Shown piece after piece: positions 17,048 to 27,206 of a stretch of 64,000 nucleotides of DNA (positions are counted from its first letter, which is position 1; the number at the start of each line of letters is the position of its first letter). The DNA comes from JAKQHY01 sp034429475. GTDB taxonomy: Bacteria > Chloroflexota > Anaerolineae > B4-G1 > SLSP01. The stretch covers positions 28,415-92,414 of the forward strand of contig DAOUGD010000123.1 of the NCBI GenBank assembly GCA_034429475.1, read 5' to 3'. The notes beneath the pieces are model-generated. The model saw only the letters and a list, made by a program, of their open reading frames with translations, ran no database searches and was not told the origin of the DNA. A program made the translations under genes and the position numbers.

Positions 17048-18319
17048 TTGCAGACATTGGACTACAGCGCGCATACCGTGCTGATCGTGGATGACAATCC
17101 GCAGAACCTGCAACTGCTGGCCGACTTCCTGCGCGCCTGGAAATTGCGGGTGTTGATCGCCCGCAACGGGCCAGACGCCCTCAAACGCGCGGCGCAACAA
17201 CTGCCAGATCTGATCCTGCTGGACGTGATGATGCCAGAGATGGACGGGTTCACCGTCTGCCGTCAGTTGCAGAAAGACGCCGCCACGGCCGCCATTCCGG
17301 TGATCTTTATGACCGCGCTGGCCGATGGCGACAACAAGGTGCGCGGCTTCGAGGCCGGCGGCGTGGATTACATCACCAAACCGTTCCACCAGCCGGAGGT
17401 GTTGGCGCGCGTCACGGCGCAATTGCGCATCCATCAACTGACGCGGGCGCTGCAAGCCGCCAACGCCGACCTCGAGGCCAAAGTGGCCGAACGCACCGCT
17501 GCCCTGGAAAAGGCGCTGGAGACCGCGCGGATCCTGGATGCCCGGAAGAACGACTTCATTGACATTATCAGCCACGAGCTGCGCACGCCATTGACGGTCA
17601 TCCAGGGCTATGCCCAGATTTTGCACCAGATGGTGACGCTACCGGCGGACAGCGCCGCGCCCCTCGCGGCCATCAATACCGCTACACAGCAATTGGCGAG
17701 TGTGGTGGACATGGTGGTGGAAGTGGCCCGGTTAAATGGCGACAGCCTGACACTGACGCCCACCTGGGGCAACGTCAATGACGTGTTACAGCGTGTCACC
17801 CGGATATACGCTGCGGAAACCGCCCGGCGGCGGTTGACCGTGACTCTGCAACTGGGGGAACTGCCGGTGGCGTGGATGGATACCCAGGCGCTGTATCAGG
17901 CATTGGAGCACGTTTTCCGCAACGCCATCAAGTACACGCCCGACGGTGGGACGATCACGGTCAGCAGCGCCACGTATGCGGATACCGGCAAGCAGTACGT
18001 AGAGCTGGTCATCCGCGACACCGGGATCGGGATCGCGCCGGCCGAGCAGCGGCTAATCTTCGAGCAGTTCTATCGCGTCGGCCCGGTGGCGCACCACTCC
18101 ACCGGCAAAACCAAGTTCAAGGGTGGCGGCCCGGGCCTGGGGTTGACCCTCGCGCGGGGCATCGTGGAGGCGCACGGCGGCCGCATCTGGGTCGAAAGTC
18201 CGGGGTACGACGAAACCGCCTGCCCCGGCAGTCAGTTTTTCATCATTTTGCCAGTGCAGGCGCTGGCTTCCCCAGAATCAGTGGGAGGAGCTACGCCGGC
18301 AGAGACGGCGATACTTTAG
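17048..18319 (+). CDS. Response-regulator/histidine-kinase fusion (REC-HisKA-HATPase)
   Basis: A TTG start with GGAGG seven bases upstream gives 423 residues. An N-terminal receiver (about 10-125, acceptor Asp in LILLDVMMPEMDG, Lys in YITKPF) is joined by a coiled coil to HisKA ([10 protein letters not shown], His about 175) and HATPase (about 265-395). The layout suits a relay that receives phosphate from the preceding hybrid kinase. No DNA-binding output is present, so the final target is not encoded here. The downstream genes are surface proteins. Confidence 0.88.
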   Translation: MQTLDYSAHTVLIVDDNPQNLQLLADFLRAWKLRVLIARNGPDALKRAAQQLPDLILLDVMMPEMDGFTVCRQLQKDAATAAIPVIFMTALADGDNKVRGFEAGGVDYITKPFHQPEVLARVTAQLRIHQLTRALQAANADLEAKVAERTAALEKALETARILDARKNDFIDIISHELRTPLTVIQGYAQILHQMVTLPADSAAPLAAINTATQQLASVVDMVVEVARLNGDSLTLTPTWGNVNDVLQRVTRIYAAETARRRLTVTLQLGELPVAWMDTQALYQALEHVFRNAIKYTPDGGTITVSSATYADTGKQYVELVIRDTGIGIAPAEQRLIFEQFYRVGPVAHHSTGKTKFKGGGPGLGLTLARGIVEAHGGRIWVESPGYDETACPGSQFFIILPVQALASPESVGGATPAETAIL

Positions 18320-18337
18320 TAGATAGGGGAGGATAGT

Positions 18338-21300
18338 GTGAAAGGTAAAAGCTTACGGATATTACTCAGTGTGATCCTGGCATTCCTGGTGGGAACTAGC
18401 GCAGTAGGGGCCGCGCCGCCGCCCCCGTATCTGACATATCAGGGGCACTTATACGATAGCACCGGGTTGCCGGTCGCGGATGGGGCGTATGAATTTGCGT
18501 TCAGTCTGTGGGCTACCGGAATGGCCGGCACGCGGCTGTGGGGGCCAGAGACACAGACCTTGACCGTGCGGCAGGGTTACTTCGCGGCCACGCTGGGTCA
18601 GCAAACACCGTTGCCGGCGTTGTCCAGTACGGTGTATTTGGAAATTACGGTCAATGGGGAAACCCTGACGCCGCGCCAGCCGCTGCAATCGGTGGCCTTC
18701 GCGCTCAACGCGGAGGTGGCGGAAACCGCGCAAGACAGCGTGACGTTGGCCGGGCAGGGGGCAGACTACTATCGGGACTGGCAATATACCCTCAATGTCC
18801 CAGCCGGGTTCGCCGATGGGGTAGACAACGACACGATCTATACTGACGCTGACGCGCTAGCGGCCGTCGCGGCGGCGGGGTATCTGACCCAAACCGGTGC
18901 GTTCACCGATGCGCAAATGCTCAATGGGCAACCAGGCAGTTATTACCTGAATTGGGACCACCTGACCGGAATGCCGGCCGGCTTCGCGGATGGCGTGGAC
19001 CATGACACCGTATATACCGATGCCCAGGCTCTGACTGCCGTGGCCAGCGCCGGCTATCTCAACGTCAGTGACGTGATCACCGTGATGCAGATCGCCGGTT
19101 ACGTCTCGCAAACGCAGGTAGAAAACTTGATCGGCGCCGCGGACATCGGCTGGGGCCAACTGAGTGGCGTGCCGACCGGCTTCGCCGATGGGCGGGACAA
19201 TGACACGACCTACACGGCCGGCAGGGGCTTATCCCTGTCCGGCACAGAGTTCACCGTGGTCAGCGCGCCCTGGAGTGGCCTGACTGGCATGCCGGCGGGT
19301 TTTGCCGATGGGATAGATGACAACACGGTGTACACCGATGCTGACGCCCTGAATGCTGTGACCGGGGCTGGCTATGTTACCACGACTCAGGTACAAACCC
19401 TGATCGGTGCAGCCGATGTGGCCTGGGGGCAACTGAGCGGCGTCCCGGCGGGTTTTGCCGATGGGGTAGACAACGACACGCGGTACACCGATGCGGACGC
19501 CATACAGGCCGTAGCCGACGCGGGCTATCTGCTGGCTACACAGGTGATCTCCACGGTGGCGGCGGCCGGGTATACCACGGCTGACCAGGTGATCACGATC
19601 ATCACCGGGACGGGGGCGTTGACGTTGACCGTCAGTCAGGCGGAAAACGCGGATCTGTTGGACGGCCAGGACAGTCTCTACTACCTGGATGCCGGCCACC
19701 TCAATGCCGGGACGATGGGTACCGCGTACTATTCGGCGGCCGGCGATCTGGCCGCCGAGGGCTATCTGGACAACAACGCCGGCACGGACTTACTGACCCA
19801 GGCGCAGGCCGATGGCCGGTTCCTCAACCCGGGCGAAGCCAACAGCGTGACCGGCGCGATGCTGGTAGACGGTACGGTCGCCGCCGGCGATTTGCAGGAC
19901 GGCGCGGCCCTCGCGGAACTGGCTGACGATGACGGGGTGGGCAGTGGGCTGGATAGCGACCTGCTCGATGGGCAGTCCAGCGCGTACTACCTGGCCTGGG
20001 CGAATCAGACTGGCGTGCCGGCCGGGTTTGCGGATGGCACGGATAACGACACCCAATACACGGCCGGGACGGGGCTAAGCCTGAGCGGAACGCAATTCGG
20101 CGCCGACACCACGTACCTGCAACGCCGCGTGAGCAGCACTTGCGCGGCGGGCAGCAGCATCCGCGCGATTGCGCCGGACGGCACGGTGACGTGCGAAACC
20201 GACGATAATGGCGGCGGCGACATTACCGGCGTGACGGCAGGAACCGGACTGACGGGTGGGGGGATATCCGGGGATGTGACTGTGAGTGCGGACACCACCT
20301 ATCTGCAACGCCGCGTGAGTAGCACCTGTACCGCCGGTAGCAGTATCCGGGCGATTGCCGCCGATGGCACGGTGACGTGCGAAGCCGACGACAATACCAC
20401 CTACACGGCCGGCGCCGGCTTAGGGCTGACCGGAGCGCAATTCAGCATCGCCAGCCCTTACCAGTTGCCGCAAACCTGCACCGGCGGCCAAATCCCCGAA
20501 TGGAACGGCACGGCCTGGCTGTGCGGCGCGGATGACAACGCCGGCGGCGACATCACCGGCGTCACGGCCGGGACCGGACTCTCCGGCGGGGGAACGACCG
20601 GCGCGGTGACGGTCAGCGCCGATACCACCTACTTACAGCGGCGCGTCAGCAGTCCGTGCGCGGTGGGCAACACCATTCGCGCCATCAATGCCGATGGTAC
20701 AGTGAGCTGTGAGGCCAATCTTACCCACCGCGGTGCCCCTGGCAGCAACACCAGCACGGTCGTGGATAACACCGGCTCTACCAATTCCTTCACCATTGGT
20801 GCGGATGGGTTGGGCTTGCTCAGTTACTACACCGGCAGCGCCCTGCGCGTGTTGCACTGTGGCAATGCCGCCTGTACCAGCGGCAATGTGATCACCACCC
20901 TGGGCGCCGGCGGGCGCGACCCGGCTATCATACTTGGGCCAGATGGCCTGGGTCTGATCAGTCATTACGACCCGACCAATGGCGATCTGGCGGTGACGCA
21001 CTGCACCAATATTACCTGCACTACGAGTACGACCGCGGCCCTGGACAGCACCGGGAGCGTAGGCCGGTACACCTCCCTGATGCTGGGGGCGGATGGGCTG
21101 GCCCTGATCAGCTACTACGATGTGACCAATGGCGACTTGAAGGTCGCACATTGTTCCAACACCAACTGTACGGCCGCCACGATCACCATGCTGGACAGCA
21201 CCGGCGATGTGGGGCAATCCACCTCCATCGCGCTGGGCGGCGACGGCTTAGGCTTGATCAGCTACTACGATGCCACCAATGGCGACCTGAAGGTGGCGCA

Positions 21301-21784
21301 CTGCTCCAACACCAACTGCACCGCTGCCACCCTCACCACCGTAGACAGTCACGCCACGTACAACCTGGGGAACTACAATGCCCTGGCGGTGGGCGCGGAT
21401 GGCTTAGGCCTCATTGCCTATCGCGTGGACAACCTGGGGGTGCGCGTCCTGCATTGTGGCAATGCTCTGTGCAACAGCGGCAATACGATCACCCCCCTCG
21501 ACACGACCAACCTGTATCCGACCAGTCTCTCCCTCACCATAGATGCTGCTGGGTTAGGCATCGTGAGTTACGGGGCCAATGGCCTGGTACGGGTGATCCG
21601 CTGCGGCAACGTGGCCTGCACCACCGGTACGCTCGTACCCCTGGCGGGCGCTGGCGCCCTCGGTCACACGTCGGTCACACTGGGCACGGATGGGCTACCC
21701 CTCCTCAGCTACTCAGATGGGACCAACCTGCGCGTCGCCCACTGCGTGAACGAGTTCTGCATGGCGTACTTCCGCCGCCGCTAG
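18338..21784 (+). CDS. Large secreted repeat protein (putative adhesin/fibre)
   Basis: A GTG start with GGGAGG upstream gives 1148 residues with a signal peptide (about 1-26, cleavage near VGAAP). After an N-terminal strand-rich domain come about seven units with [12 protein letters not shown] and TDADAL-AVA-AGY motifs, three units with [11 protein letters not shown]...DGTVTCE, and a C-terminal array of roughly 40-residue units ([19 protein letters not shown]) that could fold as a beta-propeller and contains regularly placed Cys. The style resembles tail-fibre or adhesin stalks. It is expressed with two kinases and three other envelope proteins. Confidence 0.75.
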   Translation: MKGKSLRILLSVILAFLVGTSAVGAAPPPPYLTYQGHLYDSTGLPVADGAYEFAFSLWATGMAGTRLWGPETQTLTVRQGYFAATLGQQTPLPALSSTVYLEITVNGETLTPRQPLQSVAFALNAEVAETAQDSVTLAGQGADYYRDWQYTLNVPAGFADGVDNDTIYTDADALAAVAAAGYLTQTGAFTDAQMLNGQPGSYYLNWDHLTGMPAGFADGVDHDTVYTDAQALTAVASAGYLNVSDVITVMQIAGYVSQTQVENLIGAADIGWGQLSGVPTGFADGRDNDTTYTAGRGLSLSGTEFTVVSAPWSGLTGMPAGFADGIDDNTVYTDADALNAVTGAGYVTTTQVQTLIGAADVAWGQLSGVPAGFADGVDNDTRYTDADAIQAVADAGYLLATQVISTVAAAGYTTADQVITIITGTGALTLTVSQAENADLLDGQDSLYYLDAGHLNAGTMGTAYYSAAGDLAAEGYLDNNAGTDLLTQAQADGRFLNPGEANSVTGAMLVDGTVAAGDLQDGAALAELADDDGVGSGLDSDLLDGQSSAYYLAWANQTGVPAGFADGTDNDTQYTAGTGLSLSGTQFGADTTYLQRRVSSTCAAGSSIRAIAPDGTVTCETDDNGGGDITGVTAGTGLTGGGISGDVTVSADTTYLQRRVSSTCTAGSSIRAIAADGTVTCEADDNTTYTAGAGLGLTGAQFSIASPYQLPQTCTGGQIPEWNGTAWLCGADDNAGGDITGVTAGTGLSGGGTTGAVTVSADTTYLQRRVSSPCAVGNTIRAINADGTVSCEANLTHRGAPGSNTSTVVDNTGSTNSFTIGADGLGLLSYYTGSALRVLHCGNAACTSGNVITTLGAGGRDPAIILGPDGLGLISHYDPTNGDLAVTHCTNITCTTSTTAALDSTGSVGRYTSLMLGADGLALISYYDVTNGDLKVAHCSNTNCTAATITMLDSTGDVGQSTSIALGGDGLGLISYYDATNGDLKVAHCSNTNCTAATLTTVDSHATYNLGNYNALAVGADGLGLIAYRVDNLGVRVLHCGNALCNSGNTITPLDTTNLYPTSLSLTIDAAGLGIVSYGANGLVRVIRCGNVACTTGTLVPLAGAGALGHTSVTLGTDGLPLLSYSDGTNLRVAHCVNEFCMAYFRRR

Positions 21785-21794
21785 GAGGCTGCTG

Positions 21795-22964
21795 ATGAGA
21801 ATTTGGGGCCTGATGGCGAGTTTATGGCTACTGATCCTGAGTGGGCTTTGTGCTTCCCCGGTAGCTGCCCAAAGCGGCGGCTACCAGGTAGGGGGTGCTA
21901 CCTACGCGGCCAACACCGGCGGCGTTCTGACCAGCGCCAGCTACCAGGTGCAAGGCACATTGGGGCAACCGGCGGTGGACATCTCTTTGGGGGAAAACTA
22001 TGGCGTCACCGGCGGGATCTGGTCAGGGGTGCAGACTGCCGAAACCCTGGTGCTGGCGAAGGAAGCCCGCAGCAATAACGCGGCAGTCAACCGCGCCGAG
22101 GCCGGCGCGGCCCTGACCTACATCCTGGCCGTCACCAACAATGGCCTCCGCGCGCAGGAATATGTGACCATTACCGATATTCTGCCCGCAGGGTTAACTT
22201 TGCTGCCGGACAGTCTGCAATCTAAGTGGGGTGTCTTTGGTGTCGCAGGTGAGGCCCCCTATCGCGTGACCTGGACCATCCCCACGTTGCCGGCCAACGA
22301 GATCGCCGTGTTGACCTACCAGGCGTATCCCCTGACCGGCACGGAAGGACTGACGCTGACCAACATGGCGGTCGGCGTGAGCGCGAGCGCCGGCCCGGTG
22401 ACGGCGACGGCCAGCATCCGGGTCTATCGGCCTAACCGGCTATACCTGCCGCTCATCATGCGTGGCTATCCGCCGCTGGTTACACCGGTCGAGCCGGTAT
22501 TACACCCCCTGGCCGACGCGCCGGCACAATGCGTGGGCGCAGCGGCAGTAGTGATCAGCGACATCTACCAAGATGACTTTGCCACGGCGAATGACAACGA
22601 CTGGTATCAGTTCACGGCGACGGCGTCAGGCTATATCCTGGAAACGAGCACCCTCGGCGCGCGCGCGGACACGCTCCTGTACCTGTATGCCCCCGCCGAT
22701 TGCGTGAATCCTATCGCCGCGAACGACGACATCAGTTACCCCGGCAATCGCGCCTCGCGGATCGTCGCGGCGCTGCCGCCGGGCATGTACTACGCGATGG
22801 TGCGCAATTGGGATTGGCAGGTGTACGGCGTGGACACGGGGTATCGGCTCACGGTGGAAGTGGACGGGCCGCTCTCCGGCGACGGGGTCCGCCTGGCGCC
22901 CGCGCCGGTCGGCAATATCAAACCCACGCCGCCACCCACGCCCACCGTCGGAGACGCACGATGA
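21795..22964 (+). CDS. Secreted DUF11-type and PPC-domain protein
   Basis: The 389-residue protein has a signal peptide (about 1-27), a short strand-rich region, a DUF11 domain (ALTYILAVTNNG, VTITDILPAGLTL; about 108-215) and a C-terminal bacterial pre-peptidase-like domain (NDNDWYQFTATASGYIL...YAMVRNWD; about 245-375), ending in a Pro/Thr tail. These domains build extracellular structures. It starts ten bases after the preceding gene, and its stop overlaps the next start. Confidence 0.75.
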   Translation: MRIWGLMASLWLLILSGLCASPVAAQSGGYQVGGATYAANTGGVLTSASYQVQGTLGQPAVDISLGENYGVTGGIWSGVQTAETLVLAKEARSNNAAVNRAEAGAALTYILAVTNNGLRAQEYVTITDILPAGLTLLPDSLQSKWGVFGVAGEAPYRVTWTIPTLPANEIAVLTYQAYPLTGTEGLTLTNMAVGVSASAGPVTATASIRVYRPNRLYLPLIMRGYPPLVTPVEPVLHPLADAPAQCVGAAAVVISDIYQDDFATANDNDWYQFTATASGYILETSTLGARADTLLYLYAPADCVNPIAANDDISYPGNRASRIVAALPPGMYYAMVRNWDWQVYGVDTGYRLTVEVDGPLSGDGVRLAPAPVGNIKPTPPPTPTVGDAR

Positions 22965-24307
22965 ACCGGCGCCGGATGACCATCCTCGTAGCGGCGACCG
23001 TAGGGGGGCTGTTGCTTTGCTGCACCCTGGCATGCGTCGTGGGCGTCTTGACCGGTGTCATTCGGCCGTATGGGAACACTGACATAGCGCGCGGCTATGC
23101 CCCGGCCACACCGGCGGTAGCCAGCGCTGCTACTCCGCGTCGTCCGGCGCCCACTGTCGCTGAGGCCACCCCGCAACTGGCGGCCGGCGCTCCAGCATCG
23201 CCCACCGCTACGCCCGCGTATCCCACGGCGCAACAGGGCGAGATCGTCCTGACGGTGCGCAATCTCAGCCCGCGCGTCATCTGTGAGGTGGTGGTATCGC
23301 CTACTGAAAGCGGAACGTGGGGGGAGCGCAATTTGTTGCTCGCGCCCCTGGCAGCGGCGGATTCCATCACGGTCCGCTTCGCCGCAACCGAGTTGTACGA
23401 TGTGTTGCTGGTGGGCTGCGATGAAACCCCTATGGGCAGTTTCGCGGAACTCGCTACTGGCCAGAGCTACACGCTGAACGTGGGAGAGGTGGGTGATGAA
23501 GCGCAAATCCGGCTGGTTAATCAAGGCCCGGTGGATGTCTGTGTCGTCATCATTGTGCCGGCCGGAATGGATATAACTAATGCGCACACCGCCGATCTGC
23601 TTGGCCGCAGTGAAGTGGTCGCCGCTGGGGACGCGCGCTGGCTGTTCGTCCCACCGGGGACGAAGGATATGCTGGCGCTGGATTGTGACGGCAACCCCCT
23701 CTCCCGACGACAAGGGCGGGAACTGGCCGCTCAGGGATATACCTGGTACGTGCCGGATGCGGATAGTCACACGCCGGCGGCAACAACCCGCCCGGCCGTC
23801 GGGGACAGCCAGAGGCGGGGGCCGGGCCATCCGGCCCCGCTGCCTCAGAAGGAGACGCCGCCTCCGACGCCAGTGAAACCTACGCCACCACCCACGCCGG
23901 GCTTACCAGAGCCCACCGCGCCGTCCACCGCCGTACCGGCTACGACCGCGCCGCACCCGGCCGCACCTACCAGCAATGAACCGCCCCCTACGCCGACCAC
24001 GCCGGTAGTGATTTTACTACCAGAAACGGGTTATGGGACGACGGGTGGGGACATCCGCGATCCCTGGCTGCTGCTGGCGCCCATCGGGTTACTGGGCCTG
24101 GGGCTGGTGTTGAGCGGTCTGGGCGGCATTTTACGCCTGCACCCGTACTGCTGGCTTGGTTTCCACGAGTGGGTCGCGCAACCGGACGGGCGGCGCCGTG
24201 AGGGGCAATATGTGGATGTGCCGCATACCTGCCTGGCTTGCGGGCGCCACCGGACGTTCCGGCTGCGCGCGCCGGCGGACAGCCAGGAAGGGTCTGAGGA
24301 CGAATGA
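22961..24307 (+). CDS. Membrane-anchored Pro/Thr-rich surface protein with LPETG and zinc ribbon
   Basis: The ATG overlaps the previous stop (ATGA) and gives 448 residues. A signal-anchor helix lies at about 7-30, then a Pro/Thr/Ala-rich stretch, a strand-rich domain (about 85-275) and a second Pro/Thr stalk. LPETGYG lies near residue 350, followed by a membrane helix and a cytoplasmic-looking tail with HPYCWLGFHEW...CLACGRH. The LPETG is placed like a sortase signal, but the long Cys-containing tail is not typical of sortase substrates. Likely envelope spanning. Confidence 0.65.
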   Translation: MNRRRMTILVAATVGGLLLCCTLACVVGVLTGVIRPYGNTDIARGYAPATPAVASAATPRRPAPTVAEATPQLAAGAPASPTATPAYPTAQQGEIVLTVRNLSPRVICEVVVSPTESGTWGERNLLLAPLAAADSITVRFAATELYDVLLVGCDETPMGSFAELATGQSYTLNVGEVGDEAQIRLVNQGPVDVCVVIIVPAGMDITNAHTADLLGRSEVVAAGDARWLFVPPGTKDMLALDCDGNPLSRRQGRELAAQGYTWYVPDADSHTPAATTRPAVGDSQRRGPGHPAPLPQKETPPPTPVKPTPPPTPGLPEPTAPSTAVPATTAPHPAAPTSNEPPPTPTTPVVILLPETGYGTTGGDIRDPWLLLAPIGLLGLGLVLSGLGGILRLHPYCWLGFHEWVAQPDGRRREGQYVDVPHTCLACGRHRTFRLRAPADSQEGSEDE

Positions 24308-24341
24308 GCTGCCACCAGCGGCTAGACAGGTAGGGACCAGG

Positions 24342-25367
24342 ATGAAGGCACATCGTTGGTTATGTAGTTTAGGACTGTTGATCGTGTGTAATGTAGGGTT
24401 GCCGGTGGGCGCCCAAAAAGGTACGCCGCCGCCGACCCCCGCGCCAGCTACGGTGGCGCCGATTTACCCGACGGCGGAGCCGAAGCCCACAGACGTGCCG
24501 GTGGAAAAGCCCCCGGCGCTGCCCACGCCGACACCGGAGCCGCCCACCGCCACGCCAGAACCGCCGACTATGACGCCGGCGCCCTTGCCTGTTCCGGTGG
24601 CGCTGGACACGGCTACCCCGGCGGCGGCGCCGCCAGATACGGCTACACCAGAGTCGCCGACCGCCGCCCCGCTGAAAGCCACACCGGAACCACTGTTGGC
24701 TTTACCGACCGCGACGGCGACGCTGACCGTCACAGAAGTTATCACGACTACCACAGTGATCACGCGCCCGCATCCGGTACAAGTCGTCGTCCAGCAAGTC
24801 CAGGAACGCATCGCGGCCCTTCCCGTCTGGGCGCAAGTCGGCGGGGCGCTCGTCGGCGCGCTGTTATGCGTCGGCGGCCTGGGATTGGCATGGCGTCTCG
24901 TCCACTACACGCGCCAGGACTTGGCGCTGAAACGGCGTCAACTGACGGAAGATGAATCGGCGCGCGTGGCGGCGCAACGGCGCGAGGTGGAGGGGCGGTT
25001 AGCGGCCGATGCCCAGGCCTGGCGACCGTTCCTGGCTCAAATCATCACCGATACCCTGGGTACGGCGGTGCGCCTTGTCCCGAACGTGGCTGCTACTCTG
25101 AGCACCGATCCACCGGAGTTCCGCGTGACCGATGTAGTAACGCAGGCCGTCTATCAGTTCACCCCGACCGCGCCGGGCAAGAAGCTGGCGGCGGGAGAAA
25201 AGGTCTATCCTCTGACCGATCCCCAAACGCGGGTCGAAGTGTTAGCCGTGTGGAATCATCTGGTACAACAGCAGCTCAACGGCGTCGCGCCGGCAATTCC
25301 CCGGCAAGCGTCCTGGACGTTGCACTATCTCCCCCCTGCTACATCACCCACCTTGAAGGTACGGTAA
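24342..25367 (+). CDS. Secreted stalk protein with internal membrane helix
   Basis: The ATG at 24342 gives 341 residues. A signal peptide (about 1-24) is followed by about 110 residues of Pro/Thr/Ala repeats, a membrane helix (about 165-190) and a coiled, basic cytoplasmic region. The cytoplasmic domain (about 225-335) is unrecognised. The topology would carry a signal or force across the membrane. It belongs to the surface-protein operon. Confidence 0.65.
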   Translation: MKAHRWLCSLGLLIVCNVGLPVGAQKGTPPPTPAPATVAPIYPTAEPKPTDVPVEKPPALPTPTPEPPTATPEPPTMTPAPLPVPVALDTATPAAAPPDTATPESPTAAPLKATPEPLLALPTATATLTVTEVITTTTVITRPHPVQVVVQQVQERIAALPVWAQVGGALVGALLCVGGLGLAWRLVHYTRQDLALKRRQLTEDESARVAAQRREVEGRLAADAQAWRPFLAQIITDTLGTAVRLVPNVAATLSTDPPEFRVTDVVTQAVYQFTPTAPGKKLAAGEKVYPLTDPQTRVEVLAVWNHLVQQQLNGVAPAIPRQASWTLHYLPPATSPTLKVR

Positions 25368-25371
25368 AGGT

Positions 25372-25863
25372 ATGAGAATGGAACGCAAGGTTTTACAGCC
25401 ACCATGGATCGAGGTTAGCGAGGTCACGCCCTTGGCAAAGGTATTCGGCCCGGAGTGGCGCGCTACGCCGCCCCCGCCCCGGTCAGATGTCCGCTGGCGC
25501 GTGGTGTTTGGCTATGACACCCTGGCGAGCCGGGTGATCAACTATGTGGTCAATCTGGCGAACGCGCAGACACTGACGACATTAGGAGCGCTGACGGAGG
25601 CGCTGCGCGCCACGTATTTCGCTGACCTGCGGTTCGGCAAAGGCATCGGAGCACTCGGCACGGCGTATCTGTTGACGGCATTGGAGATCATTCCGCCGTC
25701 GTCGCCGCCGGCTACCGCCGCCACCGCCGGCGCACTCCGCCGGGCGGCGCGGCAGTTACGGGTCGTAGCCGCCAGCGTCCAGGAGCAGGTTACGCCGGAT
25801 ACCCTGGCGGCGTTGGGGCGCATCCAGCAAACCTTGCGCGAGCTATGTACCCCTGCGGTCTAA
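25372..25863 (+). CDS. Hypothetical soluble protein, last gene of surface operon
   Basis: The 163-residue protein starts four bases after the stalk protein. It is helical with a Pro-rich joint near residue 110. No signal peptide and no recognised family. Context suggests a cytoplasmic partner of the preceding membrane protein. Confidence 0.5.
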   Translation: MRMERKVLQPPWIEVSEVTPLAKVFGPEWRATPPPPRSDVRWRVVFGYDTLASRVINYVVNLANAQTLTTLGALTEALRATYFADLRFGKGIGALGTAYLLTALEIIPPSSPPATAATAGALRRAARQLRVVAASVQEQVTPDTLAALGRIQQTLRELCTPAV

Positions 25864-25865
25864 AA

Positions 25866-25951
25866 GTTAGAAAAACAGGTTCAACCGGTTCATAGGTTAG
25901 AAAAACAGGTTCGACAGGTTCAGCAGGTTCACGGGTTAGAAAAACAGGTTC
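25866..25951 (+). repeat. Three direct 17-bp repeats
   Basis: GTTAGAAAAACAGGTTC begins at 25866, 25896 and 25935 (spacings 30 and 39 bp), with extra ACAGGTTC fragments between. The block starts right after the last surface-protein gene and lies about 120 bp before the next gene. It may be an operator or partition site. Confidence 0.7.
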
Positions 25952-26067
25952 AGCAGGTATCAGGACATATACGTGGGTTTCCCCTGGTATTTAACCGGGG
26001 GGACTGACATGGGATGATCGCAGTGAATAGTATAGGTGATCCAGGGCCAGAAAAAGGGTAAAAACAC

Positions 26068-26502
26068 ATGGGGATAACGGAACGAGGCACGGGTAAAAAC
26101 CACGGGCACGGGAAAGCCGGGCGCGCGGGGGAAGCCGGAACGGTGCGCCTGATTCGCTTCCTGGTAGCGTTGGCGGGCGGCGATCCGCGCCAATGCCAGT
26201 TACCGCCGTTGAAACGGCCCTTGCGGGTGACGGTGCAGCGGGGAGATACGGACGAATTACGGTACATCGTCATTGCGCCGGCGGGCCGCGCCGTAGCGGG
26301 GAACTTTGTGCATATTGCCGGGCCGGTGGTTGCGGTGAACGCTACTACGGTGCAAGTGCAGGGGAATAGCGAGGCTGCACCGGTGTCCGTGACGTTGGCC
26401 GGCGCCGGGAACGTGCCGCAGTTGGGGCAATGGTTGGCGGGTTGTGGACAGTTGCAGGGCCAAGCCATCGTCATTGAACAGTGGGAGGTCAAAGATGTTT
26501 AA
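26068..26502 (+). CDS. Hypothetical protein preceding ssb
   Basis: The 144-residue protein has a basic Gly/His-rich N-terminus (about 1-25) and a strand-rich remainder (about 45-140) that could be an OB fold. Its stop overlaps the start of ssb, so the products are probably made together. A nucleic-acid-binding role is inferred from this pairing. Confidence 0.5.
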   Translation: MGITERGTGKNHGHGKAGRAGEAGTVRLIRFLVALAGGDPRQCQLPPLKRPLRVTVQRGDTDELRYIVIAPAGRAVAGNFVHIAGPVVAVNATTVQVQGNSEAAPVSVTLAGAGNVPQLGQWLAGCGQLQGQAIVIEQWEVKDV

Positions 26503-26902
26503 CCAGGTGTTTTTGATCGGCCGCATCGGGCGGTTGGAGGTGCGCCCGGTAAGTGAGAGCGGGCGACAGCAGACCCGCGCGCGGCTGGCGACGGTGCGCA
26601 AGTGGCGCGATTTGGCCGGGGCGCTGCAAGACAAGACCACCTGGCATACGGTGGTGGGGTGGGAAGCGAACGCCGCGTTGCTGGCCGAAGTGCAGGTGGG
26701 TGACACCGTATTCATCGCCGGGTACATTGACAATGACGACAGCGGTGCGACGTTTCACAGTTCCGTCGTCGCGCAGAAGGTACTGCGACTCGGCGGCAAA
26801 GCGGCGGAGTTGGATAGGCAACGCCTGGCCGAGCAGGTAGCGACCATGGATGTGGCGACGCAGAACTGGCTACGGAAACTGTTGCAAGTGTCGGAGAACT
26901 GA
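26495..26902 (+). CDS. ssb: Single-stranded DNA-binding protein (plasmid type)
   Basis: From the ATG at 26495 (GGGAGG box) the protein has 135 residues. It begins MFNQVFLIGRIGR and continues with the OB-fold pattern of SSB (TRARLATVRKW, TTWHTVVGWE, VGDTVFIAGYI) to about residue 100. The C-terminal acidic tip typical of chromosomal SSB is absent; it ends in VSEN. Plasmids and ICEs often carry such an ssb to protect transferred or replicating single strands. Confidence 0.8.
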   Translation: MFNQVFLIGRIGRLEVRPVSESGRQQTRARLATVRKWRDLAGALQDKTTWHTVVGWEANAALLAEVQVGDTVFIAGYIDNDDSGATFHSSVVAQKVLRLGGKAAELDRQRLAEQVATMDVATQNWLRKLLQVSEN

Positions 26903-26938
26903 GGGAGCGCATAGCGCCGCTGCGGCCAGTCGCTCTGA

Positions 26939-27117
26939 CCCGGCACAACGACCTGGTGGTTGCGCGCGCCTCACCGGGAGTCGCTCGGCCTGGACTGCCC
27001 GGTATCCGCCTTGGTCCAGCATAACGCCCCGGACCTGGCGGTTACCCCCGACTAACCCGGGAGTTATCCGGCCTGACTACCCGGTATCCGCCTCGGCCCG
27101 GCACAACGACCCCGCGG
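26939..27117. repeat. Imperfect tandem repeat of about 79 bp
   Basis: Units begin at about 26939, 27015 and 27097 (the third partial). Conserved parts are CCGGCACAACGACC at the start and CCCGGTATCCGCCT near the end of each unit. The 400-bp gap from 26903 to 27300 contains nothing else that looks coding. A cis-acting site such as a transfer origin is possible. Confidence 0.55.
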
Positions 27118-27181
27118 CTTGTCCCGGTACGGGGGCTACGGCGGTACGCTGGCAGGCAAGCCGGGGCGAGACAACAAAAAA

Positions 27182-27206
27182 GAGAAGTCCGGGGGACTTC
27201 TCCTTT
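27182..27206. terminator. Perfect 9-bp hairpin, bidirectional terminator candidate
   Basis: GAGAAGTCC and GGACTTCTC surround a GGG loop. An A-run precedes and CTTT follows, so it could terminate in either direction between ssb and the next operon. Confidence 0.55.

Noticed and set aside
22961..24307. Standard sortase-anchored protein
   Set aside because: The region after LPETG is too long and carries Cys pairs; no sortase gene is in the window.
25866..25951. Possible CRISPR array
   Set aside because: Only three 17-bp repeats with unequal spacers of 13 and 22 bp and no cas gene nearby.
26939..27117. Possible CRISPR or rRNA-like repeat
   Set aside because: Units are long (about 79 bp), imperfect and contiguous; there are no spacers and no recognisable RNA gene.
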